Positions 1 to 7,800 of a DNA stretch of 24,036 bases are shown piece after piece. Every line of letters begins with the position of its first letter. Positions within the stretch are counted from its first letter, which is position 1. The DNA comes from Lachnospiraceae bacterium UBA6403 (GTDB lineage: Bacteria > Bacillota > Clostridia > Lachnospirales > Lachnospiraceae). Position numbers and translations under genes: made by a program. The notes beneath the pieces are model-generated. The model saw only the letters and a list, made by a program, of their open reading frames with translations, searched no databases and was not told the DNA's origin. The DNA lies in NCBI GenBank assembly GCA_002437435.1, contig DJPV01000013.1, positions 1 through 24,036 of the forward strand, written 5' to 3'.

Positions 1-54
1 ATCATGGATGTAACCGAAATGAGCGAAGCTGAAATCAAGGCAATCATAGGATAA
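1..54 (+). CDS. C-terminal end of an unknown protein (cut by window start)
   Basis: An open frame enters from the left edge and ends at TAA (52-54). Seventeen residues are visible, ending TEMSEAEIKAIIG. This is too little to assign a family. A terminator-like hairpin follows 38 bases later, which supports this being the 3' end of a real transcription unit. The reading frame is inferred from that and from the acidic, lysine-containing composition. Confidence 0.5.
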   Translation: MMDVTEMSEAEIKAIIG

Positions 55-91
55 GAGTATAGGCAGAACGGATAACATGTATATTTTATAG

Positions 92-129
92 AAGTCCAGG
101 TATGGCAGAGATGCTGTATCCGGACTTTT
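92..129 (+). terminator. Probable intrinsic terminator of the upstream gene
   Basis: AAGTCC (92-97) pairs with GGACTT (122-127). The stem continues inward with GG/CC and CAG/CTG pairs around small bulges. It runs into a short TTTT (126-129). The U tract is short, so strength is uncertain. A second, weaker AAAGCA/TGCTTT hairpin followed by TTATTTTC lies at about 157-192. Confidence 0.55.
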
Positions 130-199
130 GCTATATAGGAAAGTTCGTTCTGTAAAGTAAAAAGCACTTTCACTAAGGCTTGTTGCTTTATTTTCTTCC

Positions 200-228
200 T
201 TGCATTTAGACATAAAACGTGGCATTAT
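200..228 (+). promoter_or_regulatory. Candidate sigma-A promoter of queA
   Basis: TTGCAT (200-205) and CATTAT (223-228) are separated by 17 bases. Transcription would start near 235, just ahead of the AAGGAGG ribosome binding site (243-249). The implied leader is very short. The -10 hexamer matches the consensus at four of six positions. Confidence 0.45.
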
Positions 229-257
229 CATAGTTGAGTTTTAAGGAGGATAAGAAA

Positions 258-1283
258 ATGCAGTTATCAGATTTTTACTATGATCTGCCTCAGGAGTTGA
301 TCGCACAGGACCCGCTCTTAAAGCGTGATAATTCGAGATTAATGGTTTTAAACAGAGAAGAAGGAACCATCGAACATAAACATTTTTATGATGTAATATC
401 ATATCTGAAAGAAGGCGACTGTCTGGTTATTAATGATACAAAGGTTATTCCTGCCAGACTGATCGGTGAGAAGGAAGGAACAGGAGCGGCTATCGAGGTG
501 TTATTATTGAAGCGTCTGGATGACTGTACCTGGGAGACACTTGTAAAGCCGGGAAAGAAAGCCAGAGTAGGTGCAAGAATCATCTTTGGTGGCGGCAAAC
601 TGGTTGGTGAAGTCATCGATATCGTGGAAGAAGGAAATCGTATCGTCCGCTTTGAATATGAGGGAATCTTCGAGGAGATATTAGATGAACTTGGACAGAT
701 GCCGCTTCCGCCATATATCACACATAAACTGGAGGATAAGAACCGTTATCAGACTGTCTATGCAGAGCATGAAGGTTCTGCGGCTGCACCGACAGCCGGA
801 CTTCATTTTACAAAAGAACTTTTAGAGGAGATCAAGGCAAAAGGCATCAAGATCGCACATGTAACCCTTCATGTAGGGCTTGGAACATTTCGTCCGGTAA
901 AAGAGGATAACATTCTGGATCATCATATGCATTCAGAATTCTATGTGATCGATGAGAAAGCAGCAGAGACGATAAATGAGACAAAGAAAAATGGCGGCCG
1001 TATCATTGCGGTAGGAACGACCAGTACGAGAACACTGGAAACAGTAGCCGATGAGAACGGTATGCTTCGGGCTTGTAGTGGCTGGACAGATATCTTCATC
1101 TATCCGGGTTATAAGTTCAAAGCCATCGATGGACTGATTACGAACTTCCATCTGCCGGAGTCTACGTTGTTGATGTTAGTATCAGCACTGTATAGCCGGG
1201 AGAAGATTCTCGAAGCCTATAAGGTAGCCGTGGAGGAACGCTATCGTTTCTTCTCTTTCGGCGATGCCATGTTGATTCTGTAA
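258..1283 (+). CDS. queA: S-adenosylmethionine:tRNA ribosyltransferase-isomerase (QueA)
   Basis: QueA transfers and isomerises the ribose of S-adenosylmethionine onto the 7-aminomethyl-7-deazaguanine base of tRNA, making epoxyqueuosine in the cytoplasm. The protein is 341 residues, the family's usual length. Visible family signatures are the N-terminal [14 protein letters not shown] region, [48 protein letters not shown] and the C-terminal [17 protein letters not shown]. The start is set at ATG 258 because AAGGAGG at 243-249 sits just before it. An in-frame TTG at 234 lies upstream of that ribosome binding site and would add eight non-family residues. The usual partners tgt, ruvB or yajC are not beside it here. 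The gene converges on aroA, with two large palindromes in between. Confidence 0.96.
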   Translation: MQLSDFYYDLPQELIAQDPLLKRDNSRLMVLNREEGTIEHKHFYDVISYLKEGDCLVINDTKVIPARLIGEKEGTGAAIEVLLLKRLDDCTWETLVKPGKKARVGARIIFGGGKLVGEVIDIVEEGNRIVRFEYEGIFEEILDELGQMPLPPYITHKLEDKNRYQTVYAEHEGSAAAPTAGLHFTKELLEEIKAKGIKIAHVTLHVGLGTFRPVKEDNILDHHMHSEFYVIDEKAAETINETKKNGGRIIAVGTTSTRTLETVADENGMLRACSGWTDIFIYPGYKFKAIDGLITNFHLPESTLLMLVSALYSREKILEAYKVAVEERYRFFSFGDAMLIL

Positions 1284-1284
1284 G

Positions 1285-1577
1285 ATACCTTGTGGCTCAT
1301 CTGGTTGATATTTAGTTATGATCTGAGCTGCACATAAATACTGCCGGGATTGTTATATACAAAGACAAGTATATTTTCTATTCGGTTCGCACGCTGATTT
1401 GTCAGCAGTCGCCCAAACTCACCCTTACGGGTTCAGACAAGGGCTTGATGCTGACAGCTAGTGCAAACCTCATAATGAAAATATAACTAATGTCTTATGT
1501 ATATAACAACCCGGCAATATTTATATGCACAGCTTCAGCTCAAAATTAATTTGCCAATTAGATGAGCCACAAGGTAT
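1285..1577. repeat. Large imperfect palindrome A (about 293 bp) after queA
   Basis: The outer 18 bases, 1285-1302, are the exact reverse complement of 1560-1577 (ATACCTTGTGGCTCATCT). Complementarity continues inward with interruptions, for example GCTGCACAT against ATGCACAGC and GTTATATAC (1352-1360) against GTATATAAC. It then enters the conserved core at 1361-1496. The palindrome begins one base after the queA stop codon and its right arm is followed by TTTT. It may therefore act as a very large terminator for queA. No coding frame is supported in it. Confidence 0.9.
1361..1496 (-). repeat. Conserved structured core, copy 1 (inverted orientation)
   Basis: This core of about 136 bases matches 1691-1827 in reverse orientation. 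It is bounded by AAAGAC and GTCTT ends. On the minus strand it reads, in order: TTATGAGGTTTGCAC, TGTCAGCA, CAAGCCC, GAACCCGTAAGGGTGAG, TTTGGGCG, CTGCTGAC, GTGCGAACCGAATAGAAAA. Those blocks fold as nested stems: GGTTTGCAC with GTGCGAACC, GTCAGCA with TGCTGAC, GCCC with GGGC, ACCC with GGGT. The function is unknown. Sequence conservation between the copies is far higher than in the flanking arms. Confidence 0.85.
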
Positions 1578-1614
1578 TTTACAGAACTTCTGTATTGCAG
1601 CAATTTGAAACCGT

Positions 1615-1899
1615 CGGACGCTGGGATGAGTTATATCGGGATATTATATAAGGGAATTACATTAAAAATCCTGCTGCCCTGCTATGTACAAAAGACGTAA
1701 GCGAAGTTTTCGTTATGAGGTTTGCACGAATTGTCAGCAACAAGCCCATGTTTGAACCCGTAAGGGTGAGTTTGGGCGGCTGCTGACTAATAAATGTGCG
1801 AACCGAATAGAAAACGTGCTTGTCTTTTTACATAGCAGGGCAGCAGGATTTATTTGTAATTCCCTATCAGAAGTGTTGATTCACTCATCCCAGCGTCCG
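1615..1899. repeat. Large imperfect palindrome B (about 285 bp) before the aroA 3' end
   Basis: The outer 17 bases, 1615-1631 (CGGACGCTGGGATGAGT), are the exact reverse complement of 1883-1899. A second perfect block of 23 bases, 1666-1688, matches 1829-1851 (its centre is CCTGCTGCCCTGCTATG). Inside lies the conserved core (1691-1827). Its arms are unrelated in sequence to those of palindrome A. It lies ten bases beyond the aroA stop codon, so it could be a terminator for the minus-strand operon. Confidence 0.9.
1691..1827 (+). repeat. Conserved structured core, copy 2
   Basis: This is the second copy of the core in palindrome A, in the opposite orientation. The shared blocks include AGGTTTGCAC, TGTCAGCA, CAAGCCC, GAACCCGTAAGGGTGAGT, TTGGGCG, CTGCTGAC and GTGCGAACCGAATAGAAAA. 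The short linkers between paired blocks differ between copies (GAAT versus TAGC; TAATAAAT versus AAATCAGC), while the paired blocks are nearly identical. That pattern is expected of a conserved RNA or DNA fold. Confidence 0.85.
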
Positions 1900-1908
1900 G
1901 GTGGGAGC

Positions 1909-3180
1909 CTACCTCAAACTGGCAAGATCCCGATAGAAGGTCGGGTAGGAGATGTTCACGCAGTTGCTGCCAAGGATCTCTGTGTCGCCGTCGGCGTTAA
2001 GTCCGGCAATAGCAAAGCTCATGGCGATGCGGTGGTCGAGATGGCTGTCGATGACAGCACCGTGAAGCGGCTTGCCGCCATTGATGATCATGCCATCATC
2101 AGTAGCGATAATATCTGCGCCCATAGCGGAAAGATTTCTCACCATAACATCGATTCGGTTTGATTCCTTCACCTTCAGTTCCTGTGCATCCTTGATAACG
2201 GTCTGTCCCTTTGCGAAGCATGCCATGATGGCAATGATCGGAATCTCGTCGATCAGCTTCGGGATCAGAGAACCTTCAATGATACATCCGGTTAAGTCAG
2301 ATGTTTTTACTGTGATATTGGCAGCAGGTTCACCCGGCTGATCCAGACAGTCGTAGGAGATCATACCGCCCATTTTCTTTACAACTTCTAATATTCCATC
2401 ACGGGTATTGTTGATACCCACATTCTTGATCGTGATACAGGAATCCGGAGTGATAAGTCCGGCTGCGATAAAGTATGCTGCAGATGAGATATCTCCCGGA
2501 ATCATGATCTTCTGACCGTATAATTTATCCGCAGGCTTTACAGTTGCGGTTGTGCCGGAGGTCTTGATATTGACACCAAAAGCATCAAACATCAGCTCTG
2601 TATGATTTCTGGATACATATGGTTCGGTTACACTGGTTTCACCGTCGGCATACAGACCGGCGAGGAGAATGCAGGATTTAACCTGCGCCGAAGCAACCGG
2701 TGAATTATAGTGGATGCCGTGTAAGGGCTTTCCAGTGATCAGAAGCGGTGCGCAGTCATTTCCATTTTCACTCACGATATCAGCACCCATCAGAGAGAGC
2801 GGAGTCATGATACGTTTCATCGGACGGCGGCAGATCGATGCATCACCGATCACACGGCTTTTGAAATCCTGTGCCGCAAGAATTCCGGACATCAGTCTGG
2901 TAGTTGTTCCGCTGTTGCCGACATCGAGAGTCTCTTTAGGAGCTTGTAAACCGTGAAGCCCTTTTCCGTGAATGATAACGGTATCCCCATTGTGGTCGAT
3001 CGTTACACCCATTTCTCGGAAGCAGTTCATGGAAGAAATGCAGTCTGCACCGTTTAAGAATCCGTGTACTTCGGTTATACCATCTGCCAGTGATCCAAGC
3101 ATGATCGAACGGTGGGAGATGGATTTATCACCGGGGATCGTAAGTGTTCCCTTTAATCCTGTTCTTCTGGAAAATATCAT
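1909..3180 (-). CDS. aroA: 3-phosphoshikimate 1-carboxyvinyltransferase (EPSP synthase)
   Basis: This enzyme joins phosphoenolpyruvate to shikimate-3-phosphate, the sixth step of the shikimate pathway, in the cytoplasm. At 423 residues it is full length. Visible signatures are GDKSISHRSIML (Lys19, Arg24) for substrate binding, GNSGTTTRLM for the PEP/phosphate region, ASAQVKSCILLAGL, ELKVKESNRID, and DHRIAMSFAIAGL near the C-terminus. The NSGTT form of the second motif is typical of class II, Firmicutes-type enzymes. It lies 51 bases downstream of tyrA on the same strand and is almost certainly cotranscribed. The ribosome binding site is weak (CAGGT). No promoter is evident in the short gap. 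It ends at TAG 1909-1911, facing palindrome B. Confidence 0.96.
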   Translation of the reverse strand: MIFSRRTGLKGTLTIPGDKSISHRSIMLGSLADGITEVHGFLNGADCISSMNCFREMGVTIDHNGDTVIIHGKGLHGLQAPKETLDVGNSGTTTRLMSGILAAQDFKSRVIGDASICRRPMKRIMTPLSLMGADIVSENGNDCAPLLITGKPLHGIHYNSPVASAQVKSCILLAGLYADGETSVTEPYVSRNHTELMFDAFGVNIKTSGTTATVKPADKLYGQKIMIPGDISSAAYFIAAGLITPDSCITIKNVGINNTRDGILEVVKKMGGMISYDCLDQPGEPAANITVKTSDLTGCIIEGSLIPKLIDEIPIIAIMACFAKGQTVIKDAQELKVKESNRIDVMVRNLSAMGADIIATDDGMIINGGKPLHGAVIDSHLDHRIAMSFAIAGLNADGDTEILGSNCVNISYPTFYRDLASLR

Positions 3181-3231
3181 AATGTGTTACCTGTCTGGAC
3201 GCTATATCGTCCATTTCCTTTTTATGTAGTC

Positions 3232-4326
3232 TTATCTGTTATATAAGCGGTATCCGGCATCTGCAAGAAGTTTAAATGCTTTCTGGCACGCATCCGTATC
3301 ATAGAAAGATAAGCGTAGAACACCTTCTTCGTCTTCGCGATTGTGGGAGATTCCGAAGTTCTTCAGATTGATGCCTGCATCAGCGAGCAGAACCGTAACT
3401 TTTGCCAGAGCACCCGGTTCATCCGGGATATCGACAAAGAGTTCATACTGCATACGGATAACGCCGCTGGTATTGTTCGGGATAGAGTCCCGGTATTCTC
3501 TGGATGACTCAAAGAAAGCATTGATGTCTTTTGCGTCATGTCTTTCAATATCATAAATCATTTTATTCAGAAGCTCAATATATTCCTTCAATCCATTCAC
3601 GATGTTCTTCGGATTGCTGAGGAGAATATGCTCCCAGACTACCGGATTCGAGGATGCGATTCGTGTGATATCCTTAAAGCCTCCGGCTGCCAGAGATTTG
3701 AAAATACCATCCGGGGAATCTGCATGCCGTACCAGATTGACCAGAGATGCTGCGATCACATGTGGTACATGACTGATATAGGAAGTGATCTTATCGTGTT
3801 CATCCGGGGAATACTGGATCGGGATAGCACCCAGATCACCGATAAATGTCATGAATTCTTCCACACGGTCTGCCGGAGCGTCTGGAGATGGGGTGATGAA
3901 ATAATAAGCATTCTCGATCAGACGATCGGTTGCTGCATCGTAACCGGAGCGCTCTGATCCGACCATTGGATGACCGCCGATAAAATGAGAACCAAGTCCC
4001 AGTTCCTTTACAGCGTCGTAGATATCGGATTTGACACTGCCAACATCTGACAGGATACAGGAATCAGAGATCAGTGGTTTTAAGGTTTTCAGATATTCAA
4101 TATTATAATGAACCGGCGCACACAGAAAGATATAATCACAGTCTGCGATGTCACTGATATTTGTTGTATAATGATCTAAGGTGCCATCCTCCTGCGCTTC
4201 TTTTAAGGTCACAGTATTGACATCATAGCCGATGATTGTATAGTCTGGGAAAATACGGTGAATAGATTTCGCAACCGATCCACCGATCAGACCAAGACCG
4301 ATAAAACCAATCTTAAATGCATTCAT
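3232..4326 (-). CDS. tyrA: Prephenate dehydrogenase with C-terminal ACT domain
   Basis: TyrA oxidatively decarboxylates prephenate to 4-hydroxyphenylpyruvate, committing flux to tyrosine. In the 364-residue protein, the NAD-binding GLGLIGGS motif is at residues 11-17, with Asp35 ending beta-2, suggesting NAD rather than NADP. DVGSVKSDI is at 94-102, GGHPMVGSERSG at 117-128, and the catalytic-region SHVPH at 185-189. Residues 294-364 (ELFVDIPDEPGALAKVTVLL, then GINLKNFGI) form an ACT domain, the usual site of tyrosine feedback. The start ATG (4326-4324) follows AAGGAG at good spacing. It is the first gene of the tyrA-aroA operon, driven by the promoter at 4374-4402. Confidence 0.95.
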   Translation of the reverse strand: MNAFKIGFIGLGLIGGSVAKSIHRIFPDYTIIGYDVNTVTLKEAQEDGTLDHYTTNISDIADCDYIFLCAPVHYNIEYLKTLKPLISDSCILSDVGSVKSDIYDAVKELGLGSHFIGGHPMVGSERSGYDAATDRLIENAYYFITPSPDAPADRVEEFMTFIGDLGAIPIQYSPDEHDKITSYISHVPHVIAASLVNLVRHADSPDGIFKSLAAGGFKDITRIASSNPVVWEHILLSNPKNIVNGLKEYIELLNKMIYDIERHDAKDINAFFESSREYRDSIPNNTSGVIRMQYELFVDIPDEPGALAKVTVLLADAGINLKNFGISHNREDEEGVLRLSFYDTDACQKAFKLLADAGYRLYNR

Positions 4327-4347
4327 AGTTGTTTCTCCTTTTTAAGG

Positions 4348-4361
4348 TTTAACGCGTTAAA
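4348..4361. promoter_or_regulatory. Perfect 14-bp palindrome in the tyrA leader, operator candidate
   Basis: TTTAACGCGTTAAA is perfectly self-complementary. It sits about 12 bases downstream of the -10 hexamer of the tyrA promoter and upstream of the AAGGAG ribosome binding site, a classical repressor-binding position. The cognate regulator cannot be named from the sequence. Confidence 0.5.
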
Positions 4362-4373
4362 GCGTGTAACAAC

Positions 4374-4402
4374 ATTATATACACATAAAATCAAAATAGC
4401 AA
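4374..4402 (-). promoter_or_regulatory. Promoter of tyrA-aroA
   Basis: On the minus strand, TTGCTA (4402-4397) is followed after exactly 17 bases by a perfect TATAAT (4379-4374). It directs transcription towards tyrA, with a leader of about 40 bases. No T-box-like leader fits in that space. Confidence 0.7.
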
Positions 4403-4521
4403 GAAAAACTAAAAAGGTGTACAATAGAAAACAGAGTGAAAAGGCAGGAGATATGTCTATAGTTAAAGCATGATAGATATAAAAACTAAAGCATGAATAA
4501 TATAGAAGGAGAACAGAGCAT

Positions 4522-5901
4522 ATGAAAGAAAGAAAAACAGAAGCTGATCTCACATCAGGAAAGCCGGAACAGACAGGCTTGTTAAAATATATGTTAGAAA
4601 AAGGAATTACCCAATTCCACGTTGTAAAGCACGGAGAAGAATATCTGAAAGAACATGGATTTTCCGAGCTTAAGTTAGAGGATAAATGGAAGCTTCAGGC
4701 AGGAGCAGATTATTATGTCAGACCATACAGCTCCGTGATGATTGCGTTTCATCTGCCGGAACAGTTGCAGCATATCCGAATAGCGACCAGCCACACGGAT
4801 TTCCCGATGCTGAAGTTAAAACCGTCAGCCGATATGGAAAAAGGCGGTTATCATATGTTGAATATTGAGACGTATGGCGGACTGTTAATGAAAACATGGT
4901 TTGACCGCCCACTGGGACTTGCAGGTAAGGTAGTGATTAAAGGCAGTGATGCATTTCATCCGGAGGTACGGTTATATGATTCGGAGAAGCCGGTTGCTGT
5001 CATACCGAGTCTTGCACCGCATCTGAAACGAGGAGATTCAGAGACAAAGTTAGATCCGCAGAAAGAACTGATTCCGGTATTTGGACTTTGGAAGAAAGAT
5101 GAGACACATAGCTTTTTAGATGAAGTTGCGGAAAAGCTTCAGATCGATAAGGCGGATGTATTAGACTATGATCTGTATCTGTATAACTGTGATACCTGTC
5201 AAATGATCGGAAACAGTGGCTTATTCACATCACCGAGAATCGATAATGTATCATCCGTTGCTGCGATTCTGGAATCTCTGGTGCAGACCGGCGGCAAGTG
5301 GAAAGAAGAAAACGGCAAGGAAACAGAAGATGCATTGCCCACTGAAAAAATATCGGCAGCAGATGGATCTGATACGAACCTTTGTATAGGAGTATTCTTT
5401 GACAACGAGGAGATCGGAAGTCTGTCCAAGCAGGGGGCAGATTCCGGGCTGCTTCGGATGATAACGGAACATATCCTAAAAGACAGCGGGGAGAGACGTA
5501 CGATACAGGAGCTGCTTCCTGAGACATTTCTGATCTCTCTTGATGTGGCACATGGAACGCATCCTAATTATCAGGAAAAATCCGATCCTGTCAACCGGGT
5601 ATTGCTTGGAAATGGTGTTGTCTTAAAGAGCAGTGCATCCCAGCGGTATGTGACAGACAGCGAGGCGGCTGCAGTGATCCAGATGCTCTGTGAGGATGGA
5701 GAGATCCCATTTCAGCGTACGGTCAATAAGACGGGAATGCCGGGCGGAACCACGCTGGGACCGATCGTTTCATCTTATATTCCGGTGAAAGCGGTAGATA
5801 TGGGAATGCCGGTACTCGCCATGCATTCAGCATGTGAAATGGCGCATTTGTCAGATTATGAGTCCATGAAGCGGCTGCTTGTCGCTTTTTGGTTGAAATA
5901 G
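4522..5901 (+). CDS. M18-family metallo-aminopeptidase
   Basis: This is a cytosolic zinc aminopeptidase of the M18 (aspartyl aminopeptidase-like) family that removes N-terminal residues from peptides. In 459 residues the metal and catalytic residues are all visible: His91 in TSHTDFP, Asp241 in SPRIDNVSS, Glu296-Glu297 in FFDNEEIGS, Asp341 in SLDVAHGTHPNY, and His435 in AMHSACEM. The glycine-rich KTGMPGGTTLGPI segment (about 403-415) is also typical. An acidic, low-conservation insert of about 25 residues (259-284) lies before the Glu-Glu motif, making the protein slightly longer than many M18 members. AGAAGGAG at 4504-4511 is the ribosome binding site. It is divergent from tyrA, and no convincing sigma-A promoter was found for it in 4403-4503. 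Substrate preference cannot be read from sequence. Confidence 0.92.
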   Translation: MKERKTEADLTSGKPEQTGLLKYMLEKGITQFHVVKHGEEYLKEHGFSELKLEDKWKLQAGADYYVRPYSSVMIAFHLPEQLQHIRIATSHTDFPMLKLKPSADMEKGGYHMLNIETYGGLLMKTWFDRPLGLAGKVVIKGSDAFHPEVRLYDSEKPVAVIPSLAPHLKRGDSETKLDPQKELIPVFGLWKKDETHSFLDEVAEKLQIDKADVLDYDLYLYNCDTCQMIGNSGLFTSPRIDNVSSVAAILESLVQTGGKWKEENGKETEDALPTEKISAADGSDTNLCIGVFFDNEEIGSLSKQGADSGLLRMITEHILKDSGERRTIQELLPETFLISLDVAHGTHPNYQEKSDPVNRVLLGNGVVLKSSASQRYVTDSEAAAVIQMLCEDGEIPFQRTVNKTGMPGGTTLGPIVSSYIPVKAVDMGMPVLAMHSACEMAHLSDYESMKRLLVAFWLK

Positions 5902-5959
5902 AGCCATATTTATGCAATAATAGACTTTAGGTATATAGAAATATGGACGGAGGTTACTT

Positions 5960-7045
5960 ATGAAGAAGGTTTACAGAACAATACTTATATGTATGATGAT
6001 CATTCTTTCAGCATTTGTACTTGCAGCCTGTGGGAAAAAGGATGCAGGGAAAAAGACGACCACCGAGAGTTCAACAGAAGCTTCTGAAGATGTAGCATCC
6101 ACAGAGGATACAGCAGAAGCAACGACGGAAGCACAGGTGGATGAAGAAGGATTCACGATCGTAAATGACAAAGTGATAACGACGGATTATGTAAATGTCA
6201 GAACAGCGCCATCAACAGATGGAGATCCTGCAATGCAGCTTGCAGATGGTGTGGAACTAGATCGGATCGGTTATAACGATGAATGGAGCAAGGTATCGAT
6301 CACAGGTGAGACATATTACGTTTATTCAGAATTTGTAAAAGTAACAGGAGAAGCATCCGGTGGGGATGACAGCAGTACAGAAGAATCATCACAGGAGACA
6401 AGCAATGCCGGTGAAGGTAAGCTGATCTGTATTGATGCAGGTCATCAGGCAACACCGAATACCGATACAGAGCCGGTCGGACCTGGTGCAGAAGATAAGA
6501 AGGCAAAGGTTTCAGCAGGAAATACCGGAGTTACGACCGGTAAGGAGGAATATGAACTGAATCTTGAGGTAGCATTAAAGCTTCAGAGTGCATTAGAGGC
6601 AAGAGGCTATACTGTGAAGATGATCCGTACATCCAACGATGTCGATATCAGTAATGCAGCAAGAGCTGAACTTGCAAACAGTGATAAAGCAGATGCATTT
6701 ATAAGAATCCATGCAAATGGTTCTACAGACACAAATGCGAGCGGTGTCATGACAGTATGTCAGACAAAAGACAATCCATATAATGCAGATATTTATGATT
6801 CCTGTAAACGGTTATCATCAGATGTATTAAGTGGGATGGCGGCAGCAACAGGTGCAAACAGTGAAGGCGTATGGGAGACAGATTCTATGAGTGGAATTAA
6901 CTGGTGTAAGGTTCCGGTTACGATTGTTGAGATCGGTTATATGACGAATTCAGATGAAGACCAGAAGCTTGCGACATCGGATTATCAGAACCTGATTGCA
7001 AAGGGAATTGCAGATGGTATTGATGCATATTTTGCAGGAGAGTAA
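5960..7045 (+). CDS. Cell-wall N-acetylmuramoyl-L-alanine amidase, SH3-containing lipoprotein
   Basis: It hydrolyses the amide bond between N-acetylmuramic acid and the stem peptide of peptidoglycan, outside the membrane. The 361-residue protein starts with a lipoprotein signal ending in the lipobox LAAC (Cys24). A Thr/Ser/Glu/Ala-rich linker follows (about 32-65), then a bacterial SH3 domain (about 70-128, with DYVNVRTAPS). After a second acidic linker comes an Amidase_3 domain (154-359). Predicted zinc ligands are His162 (IDAGH), Glu197 (EEYELNL) and His251 (IRIHANG), with catalytic Glu324 (IVEIGYMTN). GGAGG precedes the ATG. The gap to the upstream aminopeptidase is 58 bases and holds only a weak CCATATTT/AAATATGG inverted repeat, so cotranscription is possible. 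It could serve in cell separation, growth or sporulation. The sequence does not decide which. Confidence 0.93.
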   Translation: MKKVYRTILICMMIILSAFVLAACGKKDAGKKTTTESSTEASEDVASTEDTAEATTEAQVDEEGFTIVNDKVITTDYVNVRTAPSTDGDPAMQLADGVELDRIGYNDEWSKVSITGETYYVYSEFVKVTGEASGGDDSSTEESSQETSNAGEGKLICIDAGHQATPNTDTEPVGPGAEDKKAKVSAGNTGVTTGKEEYELNLEVALKLQSALEARGYTVKMIRTSNDVDISNAARAELANSDKADAFIRIHANGSTDTNASGVMTVCQTKDNPYNADIYDSCKRLSSDVLSGMAAATGANSEGVWETDSMSGINWCKVPVTIVEIGYMTNSDEDQKLATSDYQNLIAKGIADGIDAYFAGE

Positions 7046-7060
7046 TCTGCAACATATAAT
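7032..7060 (+). promoter_or_regulatory. Promoter of the nitroreductase gene
   Basis: TTGCAG (7032-7037), inside the last codons of the amidase gene, and a perfect TATAAT (7055-7060) are 17 bases apart. Transcription would start near 7067 and give an 80-base leader before the ATG at 7147. Confidence 0.6.
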
Positions 7061-7146
7061 ATAAGTAAGATTATTTTTCGAAAACATTGGGTGAAGTCAT
7101 ATTTGTGAGAAATAAAAGACATTTATAAAAAACAGGAGGACAAAAC

Positions 7147-7689
7147 ATGGAAGCATTAGAATGTATTAAGACAAGAAGATCGGTAAGAAAATTCAAAGAG
7201 GATATCATTCCGGATGAAGTGATCCGTGAGTTAGTAGAACTCGCATCTTATGCACCATCCTGGAAGAATACACAGACGATCCGTTACATCAGCGTTTCTG
7301 ATCCGGAGAAGATCAAGAAGATCGCAGAAGAAGGCGTGATGGGATTTGCATTAAATGAGAAGACAGTTTCCAGAGCACACCAGTTAATGGTTGTGACACA
7401 GAAGAATGGTATCTGTGGATATGAGAGAGATGGAAGCTTCAGCACAAGCAAGGGTGCCGGATGGGAAATGTTCGATGCCGGTATCGCAGCCCAGACTTTC
7501 TGTCTTGCAGCACATGAGAAGGGAATCGGAACGGTTATTCTTGGTGTGTTTGATGATAAGAAGGTAGGAGAGATCGTAGGTGTGCCGGAAGGACAGACGG
7601 TTGCCACTGTTATTGCAATGGGATATCCGGTATTTGCACCGGAGATGCCGCCAAGAAAATCAGTTGACGAATTGTTGACGATCCAGTAA
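7147..7689 (+). CDS. Nitroreductase-family FMN oxidoreductase
   Basis: This is a flavoprotein of the nitroreductase superfamily, which uses NAD(P)H to reduce nitroaromatics, quinones or other acceptors. The physiological substrate is unknown. At 180 residues it is a compact member. FMN-contact motifs are KTRRSVRKFKED at the N-terminus (the RRSxR loop), SYAPSWKNTQ at about 38-47, and GIGTVILGVFDD followed by EGQTVATVIAMGYP near the C-terminus. CAGGAGG at 7132-7138 precedes the ATG. It has its own promoter. Downstream comes the structured region 7700-7850 and then the glutamine-kinase-like gene. A functional link between the two is not shown by the sequence. Confidence 0.9.
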   Translation: MEALECIKTRRSVRKFKEDIIPDEVIRELVELASYAPSWKNTQTIRYISVSDPEKIKKIAEEGVMGFALNEKTVSRAHQLMVVTQKNGICGYERDGSFSTSKGAGWEMFDAGIAAQTFCLAAHEKGIGTVILGVFDDKKVGEIVGVPEGQTVATVIAMGYPVFAPEMPPRKSVDELLTIQ

Positions 7690-7699
7690 GAACTGTTTT

Positions 7700-7800
7700 A
7701 TTCATTGTATAATGAATACTGACACAAGATAGATTTGAAAGAAACAAAAATCTGTCGGAACAGCCAACAAAATGAATAGTGTCTCGAAAGAGGAAAATAT
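7700..7800 (+). ncRNA. Possible structured mRNA leader upstream of the PEP-synthase-like gene
   Basis: This 5' region contains nested complementary segments. ATTCATT/AATGAAT is a 7-bp hairpin at 7700-7717. GACAC (7721-7725) with GTGTC (7779-7783) could close a larger domain. Inside it, AGATTT (7731-7736) pairs with AAATCT (7748-7753), and CTGT/ACAG (7752-7763) competes for the same CT bases. The terminator-like hairpin at 7801-7842 follows. The layout is riboswitch- or attenuator-like but matches no class I recognise. It could also simply be the 3' untranslated region of the nitroreductase mRNA. Confidence 0.3.

Noticed and set aside
1284..1908. Degenerate transposase or insertion sequence between queA and aroA.
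   Set aside because: No frame resembling a transposase was found. The stretch is explained by two palindromes with a shared core.
1816..2163. A 115-codon plus-strand frame across palindrome B and the end of aroA.
   Set aside because: Most of it is antisense to aroA. It has no ribosome binding site and no recognisable motifs.
4327..4372. T-box riboswitch upstream of tyrA-aroA.
   Set aside because: The leader from the mapped promoter is only about 40 bases and has no T-box or specifier-loop sequence.
4453..4473. Mini-frame MSIVKA after AGGAG, upstream of the M18 aminopeptidase.
   Set aside because: The spacing from AGGAG to ATG is only two bases and there is no attenuator-type hairpin. It is too short to support as a leader peptide.
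4323..4553. A 76-codon minus-strand frame encoding a hydrophobic peptide whose stop overlaps the tyrA start (ATGA).
   Set aside because: It starts at GTG without a ribosome binding site, overlaps the aminopeptidase start on the other strand, and contains the tyrA promoter inside it. AT-rich intergenic DNA readily yields hydrophobic frames.
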